Shown: positions 11,812 through 22,543 of the stretch, piece after piece
Layout of the letters: each line of letters opens with the position of its first letter
How positions within the stretch are numbered: position 1 is the first letter of the stretch
Assembly: GCA_033807695.1 (NCBI GenBank)
Contig: CM066302.1
Coordinates: forward strand, 1,736,001-1,800,000
Reading direction: 5' to 3'
Length of the DNA stretch: 64,000 nt
Origin: Daedaleopsis sinensis
Lineage: Eukaryota > Basidiomycota > Agaricomycetes > Polyporales > Polyporaceae
Translations under genes and position numbers: made by a program
Notes under the pieces: model-generated
What the model was told of the DNA's origin: nothing
The model's database searches: none
The model's input: only the letters and a program-made list of their open reading frames with translations

Positions 11812-12213
11812 GTGTTGAACTCGGTGCGATAACTCTCGTTCTAGTGCCCCGTTCAAGCCGCAAACTTTACTGTAGGTTACTTACCATGCATTCCACTGAC
11901 GCTCGCATTGCGGTGTCAGCGCCATTGCACGGTCCGGATTTATCGGACATTTGTGTGGCCTTGTTTATCTTTTCAGCACCGCATTTTCTTCCAGTGCTTC
12001 TTTTGTTGATTTTCAGCGCTGGGTGGCTGTAGAACTGTACAGGTCTTTCACATGGGCTAGCGCACACGTAGATAGACCGTTGTGTCGAGCTCTGGAGTCC
12101 TTAGACTTCACAGAGCTCGACTTAGGTGTGTATCTTTGTTATATCTTCAATGTAGACTTCACAGAGCTCGACTTAGGCCATTGTGACCGCTCTGAGGCCC
12201 GCTGCAGCCAACA
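11812..12213 (-). repeat. Right terminal inverted repeat
   Basis: A 402-base inverted copy of the left arm. It is longer because the 25-base unit tagacttcacagagctcgac(ttagg) is present twice, separated by about 24 bases (tgtgtatctttgttatatct..), where the left arm has one. The outer end is ..gctgcagccaaca at 12213. Confidence 0.85.
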
Positions 12214-12750
12214 ATACGGCGTGCTTGGAATTCTCTTCTGCTGCTTAGACTTGTCTTCCACCATCGCTCGTCCTGCTTGTTACTCCGAACCTCTCGAGCT
12301 GTCCACAACATTTAACGTGTGGTAGAGCATGCAATACGTCCCAGGAACTCGGGTAGGTGGTTGTACAGTCACATTATCGTCGTCGAGAACGACGAGTAAA
12401 TCCGGCTCGCTCACCTTGAGTAGATACTTGAATAGAATTCAGAGTCAACAGCTCTCACCTCGTTCTGCCTTGCCCCGGTAGTCTTAGTATGCCAAGTGTT
12501 CCTTTCTATGGCGACTTGGTGACAATACTAACCGTACTAGTAGATAAGTCGGCTCTACACGACTCCACGAGTACGACTCGAATCCTTCTGCACGTCGTTA
12601 TACCAGGTAAGTAAATTGCAGACGTCCTTGTATATGTATATAGAGTACCCTGTAACCCAAAGACCGACTTGGCTTTGTCTGTTTTCAGAATACACGATCT
12701 AAAAAGCATCATCAACCCTCTCCAGATTAGCATTGCCTGAGCTCTTCGTA
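12214..12750. other. Flank between the long-TIR element and the next pseudogene
   Basis: No gene is supported. Several gt..ag-like spacings and short frames occur but nothing recognisable. The sequence just before 12751 may hold 5' exons of the next pseudogene that I could not identify. Confidence 0.4.
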
Positions 12751-15341
12751 ATGGACGTAAGTTTTACAGGAATGTGTTCAAATCTGAGGGAATTATATGT
12801 GCAGATATTAACTTTCCTGCGTTCCGCGCGTGCTACAGGCCCATGAACAATCGAACGACACCCCAGATGATGCCTGGCACGTAATCTTTCGATAGATTTA
12901 CTACGATGTAACTAACACAGTTGAGAAGGCGAGAACATGTGTTTACCTTCACCGACATCAATCTCTCCGTATACACAATCACCAATACCCCGGATTTCAT
13001 ATGGCTGCCAAGGGACCCGGTGCCAAATATCATCGAAGCAATGACCCTGATGGAGCTACTTAAGCCTCAGTACGCTATTGACCAAGCCCCAGAGCTTGCG
13101 TATCTCTTGCGCGCGCCTCCCATCGACGACCCTCTACTAGGCCGCCTCTCCCTTGAAACTCGCACTCTGCATCCAATTCACTACGATAACAGCGAGTGGG
13201 CTCTATCCCTCGAGCTTCGAAAATCCTGGCAGCAGCTGGAGACACTACTAGGTGTCGTAATCGACCGCATTCTTCTGTATGGAAATTCACCTGTGGGGTC
13301 TCTCGTCAACGCGCACGAGCCTTGGCCGTATCCGAGCCAGATGCATTACATGAAGATGCACGGAACACATGGACGAGCGAGTGCAGCCATACGCAAGTCT
13401 CGCGAGGCGATGCTCATTCTCGCCACACGCTGCTCCCTGGCGTTATCGATCTTGGATCCAGCACCCCCTTCCAATTCCACGACAACCGTTCCTGCCTGGG
13501 TAGCCTATCTGGTGTAGGCAGGGATTCCGCCGTTCTACACCGACCTGCTCAGCCGCTCTGTCATAGCAAAGTTCTCACACAATCTCAGAGTCGGCACCGT
13601 AATTGACCCGACACTTTGCAAGTGGACGTCTCTGATCAGCGTTATGGTGAAGGCGAAGGTGCCGGTCATCCTGAAGTGGGGCGGTTATGCTCTGCTTTCC
13701 CCATCCTTCATCCACTCACCCCGCGCGCAGAAGTCGATGTCGATCTTGCTCTTACCTCGCCGCCACGTCCTGCAGCCCCCCGAGTGTTCAAGCTGTACTA
13801 CAGGGGACAAGGATGACCGCATCCATACGTCAAATCTTTGGAGGAGCGTCTGCACCCCAAACCGCACGGTCCGTTCCAACTTCCTGGCGAGCGGGACCAG
13901 CGCAGAGACAACGTCGGATGGATCGCGAAGCATATGCTGCGACAGGACAAGTCCCAAAGGTGTACTCTCGGGTGTACCTTTGGATCAAAGCCGAGCTTAT
14001 CAACCCCGATTTACCAGCTCCTTGGAAAGACCTCGATTACCGCGCCGAAGTGCAACCTTCAGCTGTGGCCGGTCTTTGGCATGCATATGGCCTGCTAACA
14101 AGTCTTACAACTCGCTCTTCGATAAGTGGGACCTCTGGGCCGCTGCCGACGAAAACGCTGCATCTCCTCGCGAGCAGGAGGACCAGTTCGAGCCAACCGA
14201 CCGCGTTCCCCTCAAGTGATAAGTGATATACTTGCTCCGTTCGTTGCTGCAGAGCGTGAAGCCCTGGACCAGCGGCTCGGCCTGTTACTGGCCAGGTTGT
14301 CAGAATACCTAGACACAGCCCGCTTAAATGCGCCGCTGTCTCAGTATCAGCGGGTGGTACCTTCAAAACCGGTACCTCGCAGAACGTTACGGCTTGCATC
14401 CTGGGCACTCCGAGGTCTACCCGTCTGTCAACTACGATGCGTACACAGGCGCCACCCTATTCGCAGTCTTCGCCTTCGCCAACAACCCGTCAGAGCACTT
14501 TCCCTTCCCACCGCAGGACGAGAAGACTTACGCCGGATGGGTGTGGGGAATGCTTCAGGGACAGAAGGATTGTATGGCAGTGCGAGAGTGCTGGGATATG
14601 AGCCCTCACAGCTGCCACTTCGTGTTTAAGGAGCCTGGATGGAAGAACAAGATTCAAGCCGCGAAGATCGCATCAGAAGATGACTTGCACCTCTACGCCG
14701 TCACGTACACTGCAGACGGCTCGAACCTCGGTTGGATGCTTGTTGTGGATAGTCGCGTCCTCGCCGTACTCTTGCGCCTTCTCCCATCGACTGTCAATAG
14801 TTGTGAAGCCGTATTCGAGCTCTCACAGATCGGCGTGCCTTTCGCCACAGCGAGGCCCATACCGGCAGCGATGACCTGCCGAGCTATCGATAGGACCCGC
14901 TTGCATGCTACATCCTCCAAACACCAGCTTCTGCCCAGTTATCGTCTTGAGAGCTACGCACACAGCTTTCTCAACTACCATCAATACTCTCAATGAGTCC
15001 TTCGCTCCGGACCTCATGCCAGAGCGGCACTACTCAACGGAGGTCTCGTCTGGCGCATTGTGACGGAGTTCAGCAGCAGCAGCGACGGCATAGTGGAGCT
15101 CATCCGCTCATACACGTCGAATGGGCCTACCGATGAAGATGACCGTCATGCTGTGGTGGGCAGACTGAACGGCACGCTGCTTGTGGACGACAGTTTATCT
15201 GAGCAAGAGCTGGCCATGCTTAGCAGAGTCACGAGAGTCCATTCTTCATTTCTGGGGTTCCATATTCCTGTGTACATGCCTGAGGTTCTCCAGATTGAAG
15301 GTTTCGGCCACCAAGAGACCTCTTCTGTCTGGTTGCACTGA
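12751..15341 (+). pseudogene. Broken member of a multicopy agaricomycete hypothetical family
   Basis: The reading frame starts with MD before a GTAAGT donor at 12757, then INFPAFRACYRPMNN. It continues through HVFTFTDINLSVYTITNTPD, FIWLPRDPVPNIIEAMTLME and LELRKSWQQLETLLGVVIDRI. It ends with HARAALLNGGLVWRIVTEF and a C-terminal cysteine-free part stopping at 15341. These blocks match, from memory, a large family of agaricomycete proteins of unknown function that is present in many copies per genome. The copy is dead: there are in-frame stops near 12880, at about 13515 (TAG after WVAYLV) and at 14995, plus at least four frame changes between 13700 and 14340. No enzymatic motif is visible. The multicopy distribution suggests transposon association, which is inference. 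Confidence 0.7.
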
Positions 15342-15620
15342 TCTAATTTATGCTATTGTTAGTTTACATAGATCGCTGCTCACCAGTGTAGCTCTTCTGT
15401 ATCTGGACTCTTTGACGCATGTAGCTCTTTAGTACTAGTATCCTTGCGCAGTAGAACACTTTGAAAGCTTTGAATATTGTATATCCTCGAGCTGAGGTAG
15501 ATTAAAACAAATGTAGTACATCTGGCTAGAGCTATTGAAAATTGAGGAAAGAAAGTTCTATGCTGGATGACGTCAACCGAAGCTAATGCAATGTACTACT
15601 ACGCCCTTCGAGCGTCAACT

Positions 15621-16830
15621 TTAGGATGCCCTCTGTTTCCCCTTGCTGTTCTCGCCTGTAGATTCCGCAGTCTCTTCGCTTTCCAATTGCTCTGACAGCT
15701 CCTGTATCACGTCCAGAATCATCATGAAGCTGGCCTGACTCTCCTCGCGAGCGCGCACGATGTCGTCACGTACGCTGTGCAAGGCAAGTAGCCAATCACT
15801 CCTTGCGCCCGAGAAGTGACGGTTGATGGGCAGGATTGCGTCTCGAGCCGCGGAGGGGCCAGTGCGCAGGGAGGGGCCCGCGCGCAGTTCAACAACACCG
15901 CCACCCGAGAGCTCAAGCGACTGTGTGCGAGCAGCGGACGAAGGTGCACCTGGGGAGACAGAAGTAACCGAGCCCCGCCGGGCAATATGAGATGAACGTC
16001 GAGGGCGGCGGCCTGCAGCAGGCGTAGGGTTATTGTTAGGCGAGCACTGTCCCTTGCGTCGGAGAATGGGTGTAGAGCCCAACCCCTGTTTCTCGCACTC
16101 TACAGCCATGATCAGTAAGAGCGATAGACAACAGGATTGAAAATCAATACCTGTCATCCAGTCACAGTAAGAGCATCCGTGCTGAGCGCATTTAAGGCAT
16201 TTCCAAGAGCGTCGACTCGCATTCTGTTGACAGCACCTGAAGCCCTTGGTACGGCAGTAGGAACACGGCTTCGAACGTATATCTCGGATAATATCCCGGT
16301 AATCTGCTGGTAGACCCTCTGTTTCCAGCGCTGCCGGGAGAGATACTCTGATTCACGAGCTGAGGGACGAGGCTGGCCCCCCGAGAACTTGAACGCTCGG
16401 GGAGGCTGTACCGGACTGGAAAAGTGTGAGGACGATGTGAAAAAGAATATGATGGACCGCATACCGGCGAGATAGGAGCTGTGGGCTCATCAGTATCCAT
16501 AGGAGCAGGAGACGAGTGGGAGCTGTCATCGGGTTCAGGTAACTCATTGTCGCCGTCATCTTCTGCGTCGGTGGCGAGCTCCAACGATTCTTCTACTTTG
16601 ATTTCGTCACCATCTACATTGCTCGTGCCGTCGGTTTGCTGATCTTCGCTCGTGGCTTCAATTTGTAGACCAATAGTCCGAATGCGCCGATCGTTGCTCT
16701 CAACACCTGGGATAGAGTCTTCTTCCTTCATCGGATGTCGAATGTGGGGGCGGGAAGAGCGAGTTCTGCGCCGGATACCGTTGTGAGACCAGGACCACAT
16801 TAGCACATCCCGATCAAGCAGGCGGATCAA
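15621..16830 (-). pseudogene. Cysteine-cluster protein of unknown function, nonsense mutation
   Basis: Minus strand, three exon-like parts. The N-terminal part (MWSWSHNGIRRRTRSSRP or the ATG 30 bases upstream) is acidic and serine-rich (LELATDAEDDGDNELPEPDD). An intron of 49 bases (GTATGC...TTCCAG) leads to PSVQVLGGPASSLSS, then TGA at 16353-16355, then in the same frame LPADYRDIIRDIRSKPCSYC followed by a compact cysteine cluster (CxxC, CC, then CLKCAQHGCSYC) that looks like a zinc-binding knuckle. A last exon after an intron near 16095-16145 ends in a helical C-terminus (FMMILDVIQELSEQLESEE). The layout resembles the zinc-cluster hypothetical proteins common in agaricomycetes. If the TGA were an arginine CGA, the gene would be intact. 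Confidence 0.5.
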
Positions 16831-17546
16831 GCACGATTGCCTGCCCTCGTCCGACTATCGCACAACTCTGGCTTTCTATGCCTATACCGAGTGGACTGCT
16901 GCTGTTGTGCTTCTGCTACCTGTCGCCTACCGATTCGTTCAATGCATATAAAGCAACCTTGGACTGACGTTGCACCCAAGTAGGGGTCCCGGACGTAGCT
17001 TACCGTCGTACCTGTGATACTCTACACTAATCCATTCAGGGTGTCATGACATACATTAGACAGATACAGTAGGGCACAGTGAGTATGTAACCTAATTACA
17101 GTGTGGAGGTCTTGGTCGCGGGCGGAGACGACGAGTTTTAGAAGACGTTGGCAGACGTGATAACGAACGAGAGTGAAGGATAATGCCAACCGCGCTCAAT
17201 ACCACGTCAAACGTGATACACAGCATCAAAGGCGGAGGAAAGAGCGAGCGACAATGTGGAAGGGAATGAGGAAGAAGGAGAGAGAGAGAGAGAGAGCACT
17301 GCGGTAGATGCACGCTAGGTGGCAGTGCAGGCGCTTAGCGTTTTCCCACGCGAGCCAGGCCAACCCTAGGATGGGGTTAGCCTATTAGTTCCGCTACTTA
17401 CTGGTCTCTTACCAAAGCTTATGTAATCACTTACCTTAGCATTTCGGAGATTTAATGTTATTCCCACGGGGTCAGGTATGCGTTACAGAATTGGCGCGAA
17501 GTGTTGTCCATAAAGGACGATTTCTTCGTATTCACTCATCAATCGT
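16831..17546. other. Intergenic stretch with a short GA tract
   Basis: No gene is supported. A (ga)n microsatellite of about 20 bases lies at 17276-17297. The sequence just before 17547 is the left flank of the foldback element. Confidence 0.5.
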
Positions 17547-17672
17547 AATCCATTATTGCAGACTCTGCAATCAATGCCCTAGGCATTGAATCCATTATTG
17601 TAGACTGCGTAATCAAGGCCCTGGGCCTTGAATACAATATTGTAAACTGCGTAAACAAGGCCCTGGGCATTG
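17547..17672 (+). repeat. Three 42-base tandem units at the left end of the foldback element
   Basis: Units start at 17547, 17589 and 17631. Each begins aatccattattg or aatacaatattg and ends with a near-palindrome such as caatgccctaggcattg. A fourth partial copy follows. Confidence 0.85.
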
Positions 17673-20098
17673 AATCCAGTAATCTAGACACTAATAATGA
17701 TATGCTGCCCTTATTATTTTTTTAGATAACAGCTTCTTATCTCTACTAATTGCTTGCTCATCTAATCTACTGTCCTAGGATTAATATCGCCCCACAGGGC
17801 GCTTATTTGACACTTTTTCCCGCACCTTATTACCTCAATTAGGCAGGTAGGTGGCTGGGCTACCCTAGGGGGGCCACTTCCTCACCCTATACCTCTCTCA
17901 TTTCTTCATGGATTTCCTCCATTCAAGTGGTGGTATACTTGTATACTGAATGGCTACTACCCTGTACAATGTGAGGGTACAACTCCTCCATTCAGTGCAC
18001 TGCAATAGGTAGAAACAGCGCTTTACTAGAGTATTATATGCTGGATAGCTTTGGAACCAGTAGGTGCAGCATAATGCACAAAGTTCCATTAGAAAGGGAT
18101 ATATTGTGGCTTTCCAACAAGCCCTTATACATAGAAATCCGTCCACAGGAACACCGGTTATGCACCAGTGCTCCTCCTACCCTACCCTAAAATAGTCTGA
18201 GATATACCTCCGTCAATTTCTTATCAATCAATGTGATATAATTTGTGTTCAGTGTGTCTACTATACTACTCCTCAGACCCATGGTGTATCTGGCCATGCA
18301 CCCCATTGATCTGAATAGAATGAGTAATCAGTGTGCAGGTTACCCTCCTGATAGTGCACCCAATAATCTTCTTCCCAGCAGACACGGAGATACACACATG
18401 TTACCCTCGTACCACCGCTTAACACTATTTAGCCCATATCTTGCTTTACCAATTACCAAATCTCACCATTGTTTCTTTGGTACCCTCCTGTTACTTAGCC
18501 TAGTACAGATCATGCATATGTACTCTTATCGGTGATGTTGCTGGTATATAGTTTTCTTATCCAGATGTGACCAATATCTAGTGAGTTGTGCTATCCTACC
18601 ACCTCTGATAGTTGTGCACAATGTCATATAAGAAAGAGGAGAGATATAGCTACATGTTGCAAGAAGAGCCATAGGAATCCATGAAGAATTGGTCACGGGA
18701 CACTGGAATTGGCTGTAGGAGGTAGTTTTGTAGGTACAGTGGCAAGCAGTGAGTGCAGACAACTATGCAGCTTTAGTGTCAAACAGTGCACATTTTGCTG
18801 TTCGGACAGTTACTTCACCAATTCTCCACATATTGACATTCTGTTTTTTGCACCTTGTTCAGACATATAGGGACTATTCATGTTGGTAGTAGATCTGTGG
18901 AATAGGTCTCCCAAACTTGCGAGATCAGGGTGATCAGGGGAAACACTGATAAGCCAATGGGTAATGTACCTCGTGTCCGATAAGGGTGACAACTGGACAG
19001 TGGTGAATAGCAGGGTGTAGGACTATACTCACAAAATTTGAGGGTGATACATGCATGGGGTGAGAGGATCTACTGTGAACAATATTGGGGTAGGGGGAGG
19101 AGGAAAGCATGTGTGTATCACTATGACCGTTGAGTGTATGAACATGGGTGTGGTACCATTCTAAAGCTGTAATCTGTGGCTTTCCAACGGTACCTTATAC
19201 ACCCCAATCGGTAGAGTATTGCGTACACTATCAGGAGGGTAACCTGCATGTTGATTACCTATTGTATCTGTATCGGGAGGGTGCATTTCCAGGCATACTA
19301 TGGGTCAGAAGAGTAGTGCAGTATATGCACTGAACGCAAAAAGATCAGGAATTGACGGAGGTATATCCTGGACAATTTGGAGGTAGGGTAGGAGAAGCAC
19401 TGGTGCAAAACCAGAGTTCCCGTGAACGGACCTGCATGTATAAGGGCTCGTTGGAAAGCCACATTATAGCCCTTTCCAACAGTACTCTGTTCATGATGGT
19501 GCACTCACCAGTTATTGCACTATTCAGCATTCGATACCCAAATATAGCAACCATTTCTACCTATTGCAGTGCACTGAATGTAGGGGGTTGTACCCTCGCA
19601 TTGTACAGGGTAGTAGCTAATCGATGTACAAGTATACCACAACTTAAATGGAGAGAATCCATGAAGAAATGAGGGAGGTATAGGGTGAGGAAGTGGCCCC
19701 CCTAGGGTAGCCCAGCCACCTACCTGCCTAATTGAGGTAATAAGGTGCGGGAAAAAGTGTCAAATAAGCGCCCTGTGGGGCGATATTAATCCTAGGACAG
19801 TAGATTAGATGAGCAAGCAATTAGTAGAGATAAGAAGCTGTTATCTAAAAAAATAATAAGGGCAGCATATCATTATTAGTGTCTAGATTACTGGATTCAA
19901 TGCCCAGGGCCTTGTTTACGCAGTTTACAATATTGTATTCAAGGCCCAGGGCCTTGATTACGCAGTCTACAATAATGGATTCAATGCCTAGGGCATTGAT
20001 TGCAGAGTCTGCAATAATGGATTCAATGCCTAGGGCATTGATTGCACAGTTTACAATAATGGATTCAATGCCTAGAGCATCAATTACACAGTGGGACT
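17547..20098. mobile_element. Foldback-type element, about 2.5 kb
   Basis: The left and right thirds of this interval are inverted copies of each other. The best agreement is 17547-18235 against 19345-20023; weaker similarity appears to continue toward the centre. Both arms share, in order from the outside, tandem units, an A/T-rich block with attattttttt, a block with gcgccctgtggggcg, and the block ggtagcccagccacctacct. No transposase is encoded. The structure is that of a foldback or large non-autonomous TIR element. It is related to the MITE at 30557-31216, whose interior has a similar aataagcgct...gcgccc and tagagataag order. Confidence 0.75.
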
Positions 20099-20104
20099 CT
20101 TGAG
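19898..20104 (-). repeat. Four full and one partial 42-base units at the right end of the foldback element
   Basis: Units start at 19898, 19940, 19982, 20024 and 20066 (the last diverges after about 30 bases). They are inverted relative to the left end and include two more copies. Because 42 is a multiple of three, an artificial frame with a 14-residue repeat (MDSMPRALI...) is open across them; it is not a gene. Confidence 0.85.
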
Positions 20105-20395
20105 TTATATAGTCTTTGCAAAGTCCAGGACTTGATTCAAATTCAAACATCCTGGACGGGCCCAACAACACCAGCTTGCCTCTACACAGGGGTAGGTCTG
20201 TGTTTATTATAGAGTATTGGTGACCACAGGTGACCTCAGCCTGCTCCTATTTGAGCTGGTGTAACCATTGTCAAGACAGTTGCAGAACCACTGCAAGGAT
20301 CCGACCACACCCTCTTGTTCTCACCTTATTCATCACTCCCACCTCTCTTGTGATTGATCTGACACTACTCCCTCCTGAGAAATGAGAAGCTGCCA

Positions 20396-21226
20396 TTGCT
20401 CATCACTTGCAGCTTAGTCACCTTGATCTCCTCAACCGCTATAGGGTCACCTCCTCAACTACCATTCAGTCTTGTCCATTTCTCAGATATCAATCCCCCA
20501 TCCCCCTCAATGGCTAGCTCAGATGAAGAAGATCTTGACACCTTACGGGCCACCAACCATGCTCTTCACCAAGCACCCCAAGCCTCTCATTCCAAGATCA
20601 TCGGACTTCACAGTCAGATGGGGATCCAACACGAGCATGATGTCGGACTTCAGGCTCAAGTGGTCGAGAAGGAGAGGAAGAGAAAAGATATCAATGTTTC
20701 CAAGTATCTTAGGAGTGGTAAGGTCAGGATCTTCACTAAGGAAGCATTCCGAGCACCACAGCGGAAGGATTAGGAGGAGGCGGACAATGAGGCTCTTGAC
20801 AAGCGTCATGTAACGGTGATTGCTGCAGCTATATCTGCCCATGCTACATGGTGTAGTGAGCAGCTCATTAAGCAGCGGAAGGAGAGGGAATGCCAAGGGC
20901 AAGCATGGGAGAAGCGGTAACAAGATGGAGATGCGCAGCCTCGTCCGAAGCACATTCCGAGAGCTGATACACCGGTTGAATTGACAGCCCAGGTCTTGCA
21001 TGCTGAAGGGCTATCAGGATCTGAATTACGTATCATCCATCACAAGCTACTTGCATCAGAGGCTACAACAAAGAAAGACAGACAATCTGTTGCATTATCC
21101 ACCCTTCAAGAGCTTGAAACAGTGCCAGGCCATACCGTTACTAGTATTGATGTTATTTGGAATAGTGATCTGCTAATTAGTCCTAACTCGGACTCTGACA
21201 TCTCTATAGATACTTTCTTCCACTAG
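20396..21226 (+). pseudogene. Unknown coiled-coil-type protein with two in-frame stops
   Basis: A continuous frame of about 275 codons is interrupted only by TAG at 20771-20773 and TAA at 20918-20920. It contains MASSDEEDLDTLRATNHALH, KYLRSGKVRIFTKEAFRAPQ, HATWCSEQLIKQRKERECQ and ends SPNSDSDISIDTFFH. The charged helical middle resembles the C-terminal tails of pogo-like DDE transposases in agaricomycetes, but I cannot confirm this and see no catalytic residues. It lies about 300 bases outside the foldback element. Confidence 0.35.
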
Positions 21227-21649
21227 ATTACATCTTGGGGTATACTTATTGTTGTAAATAACATGCACTACCACTTCAAACTACATCCTTACAATAATCA
21301 TCATCTTATTGAATGTCAGCTCGACGGGCATCACGGTCCAAATCTGGCAGGTGTCAGGTTTAACCTCTCTGTCAGCTTTGATGTTATTTGACTATATGTG
21401 TTGCGGTGCTAAAACATGTGAGTTCAAGACATATAGAGAGGTCAGTCACAGTAACTTCAGGAAGAAGGTTTGAAGTCATGCTATATGCACTGGCAGGAGT
21501 CATACATCTTTTCCGTTTGTAGACAAATATTGACGCTGACTGGTACTGCATCAGCTATCCAATGTACTTAATACCTCCTCTCATCTCTGCACTGCATGTC
21601 AATCAAAGTACTACCTCCACTTCTTCTATTTATCTGTCTTTGTGATCTC

Positions 21650-22036
21650 TCTATGCCTGAATGTAGTGGCTTCCATCGCAATTTTGGCCTCTCCTTGGCA
21701 AGCAATGAGAGTTCATGCTCCTCTCTCATCAAGCTTCTCAGCAATGATTCTGGGAACAAACAGAGCAATGAGAAGCTGAGGATGAGCAGCAAGCCAAGCA
21801 GGCTATGGTGGAAGCCAAGCAAAGAGAGAAGGAAAAGCTGAATGGCAGGTGAGTTAATGGCATACTGTTTTCATCCCTTTTCTGAAGCTCTTGTAGTGCA
21901 TGGATCTTCAGGCTCATTTTGCAGATATGGTACCTGCATCTTTTGCTAGACTGCCTGAGCAGCTACACCCACCCTGCCCACTGACTCCTCCTGCATCTCC
22001 AACTGCTTTTCCAGATCCAATGCTCCCAACACTTGC
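21650..22036 (+). pseudogene. Coiled-coil fragment with three TGA stops
   Basis: In one frame the sequence reads FMLLSHQASQQ, FWEQTEQ, EAEDEQQAKQAMVEAKQREK with TGA at 21706-21708, 21745-21747 and 21769-21771. Replacing each TGA by arginine gives an uninterrupted charged helix. A donor (GTGAGT) near 21848 and an acceptor (TTTTGCAG) near 21926 lead to ADMVPASFARLPEQLHPPCP and a stop at about 22038. The fragment may belong to the same lost gene as 20396-21226. Confidence 0.35.
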
Positions 22037-22543
22037 CTGAACCTGGTTCAATGCATCCCGGCTTGAGCCTCACAAGACCAAACCTGGGGCCCACTGCAGC
22101 TCACACGAAACAAGGAGCCCCACCGTCTGACTCTATTGTCCATATTGGTGCCAGTCCTGCTCACTACCAAACATATCAGCCATCACATGAGCTACTCAAC
22201 AATTGCTCCATGTTCCGACCCGGTTCATGGGCAACCACTGCGCTCTCTCTGTGAGTGTCCTTCTCTCCAAAGAGTCCGTATTCCCATTATTCCCGTGCTC
22301 CAGCGCTTCCGGGGGGCTTGCCGGTGGAAGGCACCCAGGCTCCTGGTCAACAGGCGCCCCCGCCTCCGTCACATTGTGCCCGCCTCAATGTCAGTCTTGA
22401 GCCAAACAAAGCTGGTGGGTGGGCAGGGTGTCCGTGCTGTTGAGCTACGTGTTCTGAACCACCTCTACGTCTACCGCGCTACGCCGCTACCCCCTCTATT
22501 CTACGTCTGCCGCGCTAACCCCTACTGTACACATTATATAACT

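Larger units (their letters stand above)
7562..12213. mobile_element. 4.65 kb element bounded by long terminal inverted repeats
   Basis: Positions 7562-7901 reappear inverted at 11812-12213, starting from matching outer ends (tgttggctgcagcgggcctc on the left, its complement on the right). The arms are nearly identical over more than 300 bases. Between the arms lie two unrecognised genes (7917-9161 plus, 9108-9634 minus) and about 2.2 kb without a supported gene. I see no DDE transposase motif, so the element is either non-autonomous or uses an unfamiliar enzyme. I could not define a target-site duplication: the flanks (..atgctatc and atacggcg..) do not match over 8 bases. The long TIRs exclude Helitron and LTR types. 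Confidence 0.75.

Noticed and set aside
17547..17672. Regularly repeated 42-base units as a possible CRISPR array
   Set aside because: The units are contiguous without spacers, lie at transposon ends, and the genome is eukaryotic.
19879..20103. Open frame encoding a 14-residue repeat (MDSMPRALI)
   Set aside because: It is produced by the 42-base tandem units at the end of the foldback element.
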